A stretch of 64,000 bases of DNA from Polytrichum commune (lineage: Eukaryota; Streptophyta; Polytrichopsida; Polytrichales; Polytrichaceae): NCBI GenBank assembly GCA_950295325.1, contig OX485808.1:10544501-10608500 (forward strand), in the 5' to 3' direction. The position numbers were made by a program, and so were the translations under genes. Below, piece by piece: positions 59,208 through 64,000 of this stretch; positions within the stretch are counted from its first letter, which is position 1; each line of letters starts with the position of its first letter. The notes below the pieces were generated by a model. The model made no database searches. It was not told where the DNA came from and was given only the letters and a program-made list of their open reading frames with translations.

Positions 59208-60130
59208 TTAGTGGACACTCCCAATGGGATCGAATGTGTTGAATCGACTCTCTGTTCCAAAGGGTATGAGAGTTATCCGCAAAGCCCGTGAAATGAGGGA
59301 CGAAAATACCATGGGTTTTGATCCTTCGTTCAGGAAACTTTTCTACCGAGAGCTCGTCGTGCATTGGAGCTTCTTTGGAAAGTTGGGTGAAGGTTTTGCC
59401 CCGGACTAGATCATCTCATCATTCGGTTGGGTCCCGCCCCTTCCATGTTTCCTTCACTACCTAGTCTTCCTGCCCGCACCTGCGTGGGAACTCTTCCATG
59501 TTGGGAACCAATGTGACAATATCTGGTCACTTAAGTCATGATCTTCTTCACCGGACACTCCCCGTGGGATCAAATGTGTTGAATCGACTCTGTTCCAAAG
59601 GATATGCGTGAGGATATGAGAGTTATCCGCAAGCCCGTGAAATGAGGGAAGGAAAAACCATGGGTTTTGATCCTTCTTTGAGAAAACTTTTCATCAAGAG
59701 CTTGTCGTGCATTGGAGCTTTTTTTGAAAGTCGGGTGAAGCTTTTGCCCCGGGCTAGATCACATCTTCATTCGGCTGGGCCCCGCCCCTCCCATGCCTCC
59801 TCATTGTCCGGTTTTCCTGCCCGCACCTATGTGGGAACTCTTCCCTGTTGGGAACCAATGTGACAATACTCAGTCACTTAAGCCATTAAGCTCCTTTTGG
59901 CATGTGAAGGAACTTCATCAATTAACGTGGGAATAATGAAAGTGATGTCAACTTGAATATTTGTGATTTTGACCGGGTATTGTCACATTGGTTCCCAACG
60001 TGGAAGAGTTCCCATGCATGTGCGGGCAGGAAAACCGGGTAGTGAAGGACGCGGTGGGAGAGGCAGGGCCTAGCAGAATGAAGATGTGATCTAGCCCGGG
60101 GCGAAGCTTTTGGGATCTCTTTCCTTTCCC
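59208..60130. repeat. LTR-like direct duplication plus an inverted copy
   Basis: A ~320-330-bp segment at 59,208-59,525 recurs at 59,555-59,880: gtgttgaatcgactct, gagagttatccgcaa, ccatgggttttgatccttc, cctgcccgcacct, gttgggaaccaatgtgacaa. A third, inverted, partial copy lies at about 59,975-60,115 (tattgtcacattggttccca...). The gggaaccaatgtgaca motif resembles plant LTR boundaries. No retrotransposon coding sequence is present, so a rearranged LTR cluster is inferred. Confidence 0.65.
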
Positions 60131-60885
60131 TCAAAAAAATTAGAGAGTATAAGGGTTTAAAATAGGGTATGCGCATGGGACCTACTGCCCTAAATCTCGA
60201 ATCAACCTACGCAAGGTTAGCTTGGTCCACCCATTCTAGTAGGACAAGCAAGGAAGTTGGTTTTTAATAACCTGAGACCACACTTTGTGTATGGTAGTTT
60301 AAGCTTTCATAAAACTTGGGTGACTTTGTGTCAATTCTCATAAACTCAAGGTTTGCGACTAAACCCATGGTTTCATTTTCTTTAATTTTACAAATAAGTT
60401 TGTTGATCTAGTAGAGTTATTTGTAAAGTCTTGACATCAAACTCAGTTGTTGAGTTGGCTAAAACATGTAAGTTTGAGAGATGATGCATGAAGTCACTCA
60501 AATTTTTATTGTTAACTTACCATATTCAATGAGTGATGTCGGGTTATTAAAAACATGCTTTCTAGCTTGTTTTATTGGATGGAAGGTCCAAGCTACAGAG
60601 CCTTGCATGGGTTGATACAAGATTTTGGGTAATGGGTCTCATGGGCACACTCTATTTGAGATCTTGAAGTTCTCTCAAATTTTATGGGATGGCAAGACAC
60701 TATAACTAGAGAACCGGATCTAAATTAAGGGAATTTTACTTAATCATTGATTACCTTGAGTTCCATGATAAGCGGGTCCATGCACATAGCGCAATCTCAC
60801 TAGGACACATGTATTTATGGTGTCCATTCTTGAGCCTTGTCATATACCACTCAAATATAGGCATCCAATCAAGAAGAGGGACCAC

Positions 60886-61176
60886 GGGGCTCCCTAAATA
60901 CCCCCGACGAGCGTTGCAGGTGTCAGGTTCGGAGGCCAGGTTCGGTGGGGTTTATTTTTCTGGCCCTCCCCGTTTTAGCCACTTGGTAACTTTTTTTGGT
61001 TTTTTTTTTGCTAGATTTGGGTCCTGCGGCCCCAAATTACCCTAGGGAGCCCCTTATGAGATCAAATAAGGCCCCACCCAATTAAAAAAATAGGGGGCAT
61101 GTTTTATGCCAACCCTGCCACCCCCTCCCGAACCTAGCCTCCGAGCCACGCTCGTCGGGGGTATTTAGGCAAATCC
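60886..61176. mobile_element. MULE-like MITE with 10-bp duplication GAGGGACCAC
   Basis: A 291-bp element. Inverted ends cctaaatacccccgacgagc (60,893 on) and gctcgtcgggggtatttagg (to 61,169) match for at least 22 bp, with related Gly-Gly-Ttc-like gaggc(c/t)aggttcgg blocks further in. GAGGGACCAC flanks both sides (60,876-60,885 and 61,177-61,186). A 9-10-bp target duplication points to Mutator-like elements. Non-coding. Confidence 0.82.
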
Positions 61177-61186
61177 GAGGGACCAC

Positions 61187-63480
61187 ATAACGCCCACATA
61201 CTAAATGCCAAATAAATGTTTGTCATATAGAATCCGAAAAGGTAGGTGGCCATTTTGCATGCTTATTTTACACATAAAGAGTGGAGTTTACATGAGTGCA
61301 AAATGGAGTTCAAATTGTGGATAGTCTTCTAATAACAACAATTTCTTTGGTGTATAGTTCAATTGCGAAACAAAGCCCCCTTTCCTTACTAATAAGAGGT
61401 CCAAGGATGTTTCACCCAACTTTCCAAATAGGCTCCAACACGCAATGGGCTAATGAGTTCTTCATAGAAAGTTCTCTCAAAATAGGAGCAAACCAACGGT
61501 TTTTCTCTCCTTAACGGACTTTAAGAATAACTCTAATATACCTTACAAGTTACTTAAGATTTGCGTGTTATTTTATGGCTGGAAAGTAATGTTGTAGTGG
61601 CGTTTATCTATGCCAATTCTTTTACATCATACTATAAATTTGATGGTACTCATCACCATCCCCATGTAAACGATCTTGCATGGTACCATCTAGAAAAGAC
61701 ATCATGTATCGTTGAAGATTCTCTACATCTACCACGGTGGTGGTAAGGGGGTAACCATGTGGAACTTGAGTGGGTCTCAAAATCCTAGCCAATGTAAGAT
61801 TGCCATGTGGAAAATTTCAAGAATATTATTTACTAGAAGATGAACCAAGAAGTATCACACGTGTACTCATCCAAAAGAACATCTAGCTTCATATCGGTAT
61901 GGGATTCGAGTGATTCATGTCATCGTGTGCATAAGGGTTTGATCAATCTATGGGAACACCAAACTAGGAATTGAGGTTGGCACTAGCGCCACATGGAGTG
62001 GAAATAAGGATGTTGGGGGTTTTGAAGATGAATTTGTTGATGAAAACTAAGACCCATATGGGCGTCCTTGCATGGGGACCACTTTACAACACGACAAAGT
62101 TGTATACATGGTCGGGTTACAACTAGTGCATACATCCCAACAAAATCACATAGTACCCAAACACAAAATATTTGGGCATTGGACAAAGATGCCAATCATG
62201 AAGGACCATCCAATTCCTATAGAAGGTGACCAAATTATGTCTCATGTATTAGTCTTGCCGACAAGGATGGATGCAGGTAGTCGTGTCACATTGGAAAAGA
62301 GTGTATTACTCCAACAATGAGCCAAGGTTTTTGAGGAATGGCAAACCCTAGACATGTAATGCAAGCCAGTTATTGGTAGGCTAGAGCAAACCAAATAACC
62401 CTAAAATCAACCCGGACCAAAATGCAAGGCGCTCGGACCCCTTTACGAGGTCCCAAAAGGATGGGACAAAGGATATGCAATGGGCAAAAGGAAACAATCA
62501 TCTAGACAAATCAACAAAGATGGTATTATTGGATGGACTTTGATTGAAATCATGCCATTGATGCAAAAGTCACGTACAAAGATTGTGACAACCTCTAGAA
62601 TGTTTGGCATTCCTTTCATCTATATGGTGATGAAAAATCAACAAGAAACGAGGAGCTGTCTTGGCAGATTTGGAAGAAGAATGATTGATGAAGTGGGCAT
62701 GCAAAGATGCAAGATTAGACATCCCATCTCTTCTACAACTTGCCGCCTCAACGTAACTCCAATTGGTCACGTGACAGTCTTGTAATTGTCCACTTTAAAA
62801 TGCTAACACAATGTTGTTTTTGCTATGCATGCCACCTGTCCACTTGTACATTAAAACTTCCACATCTCTGATGCTATTGCTTTAGTGATGATTATGGGAT
62901 CGGATATATATTTTTTAAATCGATTGGTCGAGAAGAAGTGTATGGGCGATGAAAGCAGCTTATGGCTTCTAGTGAGACCACGTTGCCTGTGCTTTCTCGA
63001 CCGCCGGATCTGACCGATGTAACCCTCCTCCCCTAATCTCCTCTGTCCACTGCCTATGTTAAAGTTCCGACCTACCTACAAGGCCCGGATCCCATAAATG
63101 TTTTTAACCTTTCAATCTACATGAAAGGGATGAGTTATTGCCCCCCATACCGATTAGGCACTTGACCCTAGTGTAGTAGCTGCTACAACCATGGCCCTAA
63201 TAAACCCCATGAAAGTCTTAGATTGCATATATGTTACCCTAACATAAGGAGCTAAGTTAACACGTGGTGAAGTTACATTTGAATCTTACGTTGCACAAAC
63301 TTACAATGCAGGCAAGTTTGTACTGAAGTGAATGGATTTGTCCAAGTTATACTCAAGGCGAACTTCGAAGCTTTCAATGTCTAGCTAGTATCCTAGCTGA
63401 AAGTGAAAGATTTGGAGCTTCCTTCACCAAAAAGCTTTTTGTTTTAATAATAGGCACCCTAGGTACCCCATATCTCTCAG
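61187..63480. other. Gene-free region
   Basis: Several short frames (for example 61,561-61,746, 62,072-62,320, 62,480-62,785) have no recognisable domain and no splice partners that I could join. I see nothing supportable. Confidence 0.4.
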
Positions 63481-63482
63481 TA

Positions 63483-63816
63483 CACTAAATTATAATATGA
63501 TATTCGGTGTCATATGGTATTCTATGTCACCATGGTAATTTTTCGGATGACACTTTGCATGAGTAAGTGAACAAATGTCGTCATGGATGATGGATGAGTT
63601 CATCCGTTGGCCAAAACCCTACCTTCTCTCGTCAACAACTTGGGATGAAATAGTTTCATGGATGATTGAAAAATCGCTTAATGAGTTATAGTAATTGCAA
63701 CACCACAAATCTATAATCCCCCAAATTAATTACAAGGAATGAAAAATAATGCTTGGTTAACAAGTAGGATTGAGCAAGACAATTAGAATTGGTGACACTA
63801 AATATCATATTTAGTG
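63483..63816 (-). mobile_element. MITE family B1, copy 3 (reverse), TA duplication
   Basis: 334 bp; left end cactaaattataatatgata and right end aaatatcatatttagtg, flanked by TA on both sides (63,481-63,482 and 63,817-63,818). Its interior is the reverse of 57,505-57,887, including gatggatgagttcatcc, ttggccaaaaccc and aattagaattggtgacact. Confidence 0.85.
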
Positions 63817-64000
63817 TAGTATTGTCACATGTGTGGATTTGACGGAAGGATTTAGTACTCATATCTGGATTCCAAAGCAAGTTATTTGGTACTTAGTAAG
63901 TTAAACATCAACACATTAAGGTACGTGTGCTTAACACCATCCTCATGTACATCAGTCGTACATTTGAAGCTTTCTTCAAATGTATAAATACGGTACATAG

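Noticed and set aside
62072-62785. Two plus-strand frames that might be a retrotransposon fragment
   Set aside because: No gag, protease, reverse transcriptase or integrase motif could be found.

Overview
This window is nuclear DNA of a land plant. The evidence is GT-AG introns, a class XI leucine-rich-repeat receptor kinase of the HAESA/IKU2/RLK7 type, a plant LEA_2 (NHL-like) membrane protein and a DUF1997 protein with a plastid-type N-terminus. Intergenic DNA is AT-rich and full of small inverted-repeat elements. The transposase content and the many introns of the kinase gene hint at a non-flowering plant, but I cannot fix the lineage from sequence alone.

Layout: 1-2,800 is repeats, including an LTR-like direct repeat and a three-unit tandem array upstream of the first gene. 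2,825-4,242 (+) is a three-exon LEA_2 gene. 5,457-12,271 (-) is a seven-exon, 1,036-codon receptor kinase that reads through intact; it converges on the LEA_2 gene with about 1.2 kb between the stops. 12.3-19.2 kb has no gene I can support but carries two copies of a ~700-bp TIR element. 19,249-27,836 is the most striking object: an 8.6-kb DNA transposon with 26-bp identical terminal inverted repeats and a perfect 4-bp target duplication (ATAG). It holds two convergent intron-containing genes, a zinc-finger/coiled-coil protein on + and a ~915-aa DDE-type transposase on -. 27.8-31.8 kb is a cluster of TIR and foldback elements. 32,799-33,656 (+) is an intronless DUF1997 gene behind four diverged ~210-bp tandem repeats. 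33.7-64 kb has no confident host gene. It contains a pogo-like transposon relic (37.3-38.2 kb) and many MITEs whose target duplications can be read: TA, TGA, an 8-bp GTTACAAG and a 10-bp GAGGGACCAC. It also has tandem arrays, LTR-like duplications and long poly-G/C tracts.

The host genes are single, unrelated loci and do not form a pathway. The transposon genes probably act together, one as transposase and one as an accessory protein. Two themes recur. Tandem arrays of ~90-300-bp units sit just upstream of, or in introns of, genes. Small non-autonomous DNA elements fall in introns (LEA_2 intron 2; kinase introns 3 and 4). I recognised no reverse transcriptase, integrase, rRNA, confident tRNA or CRISPR.
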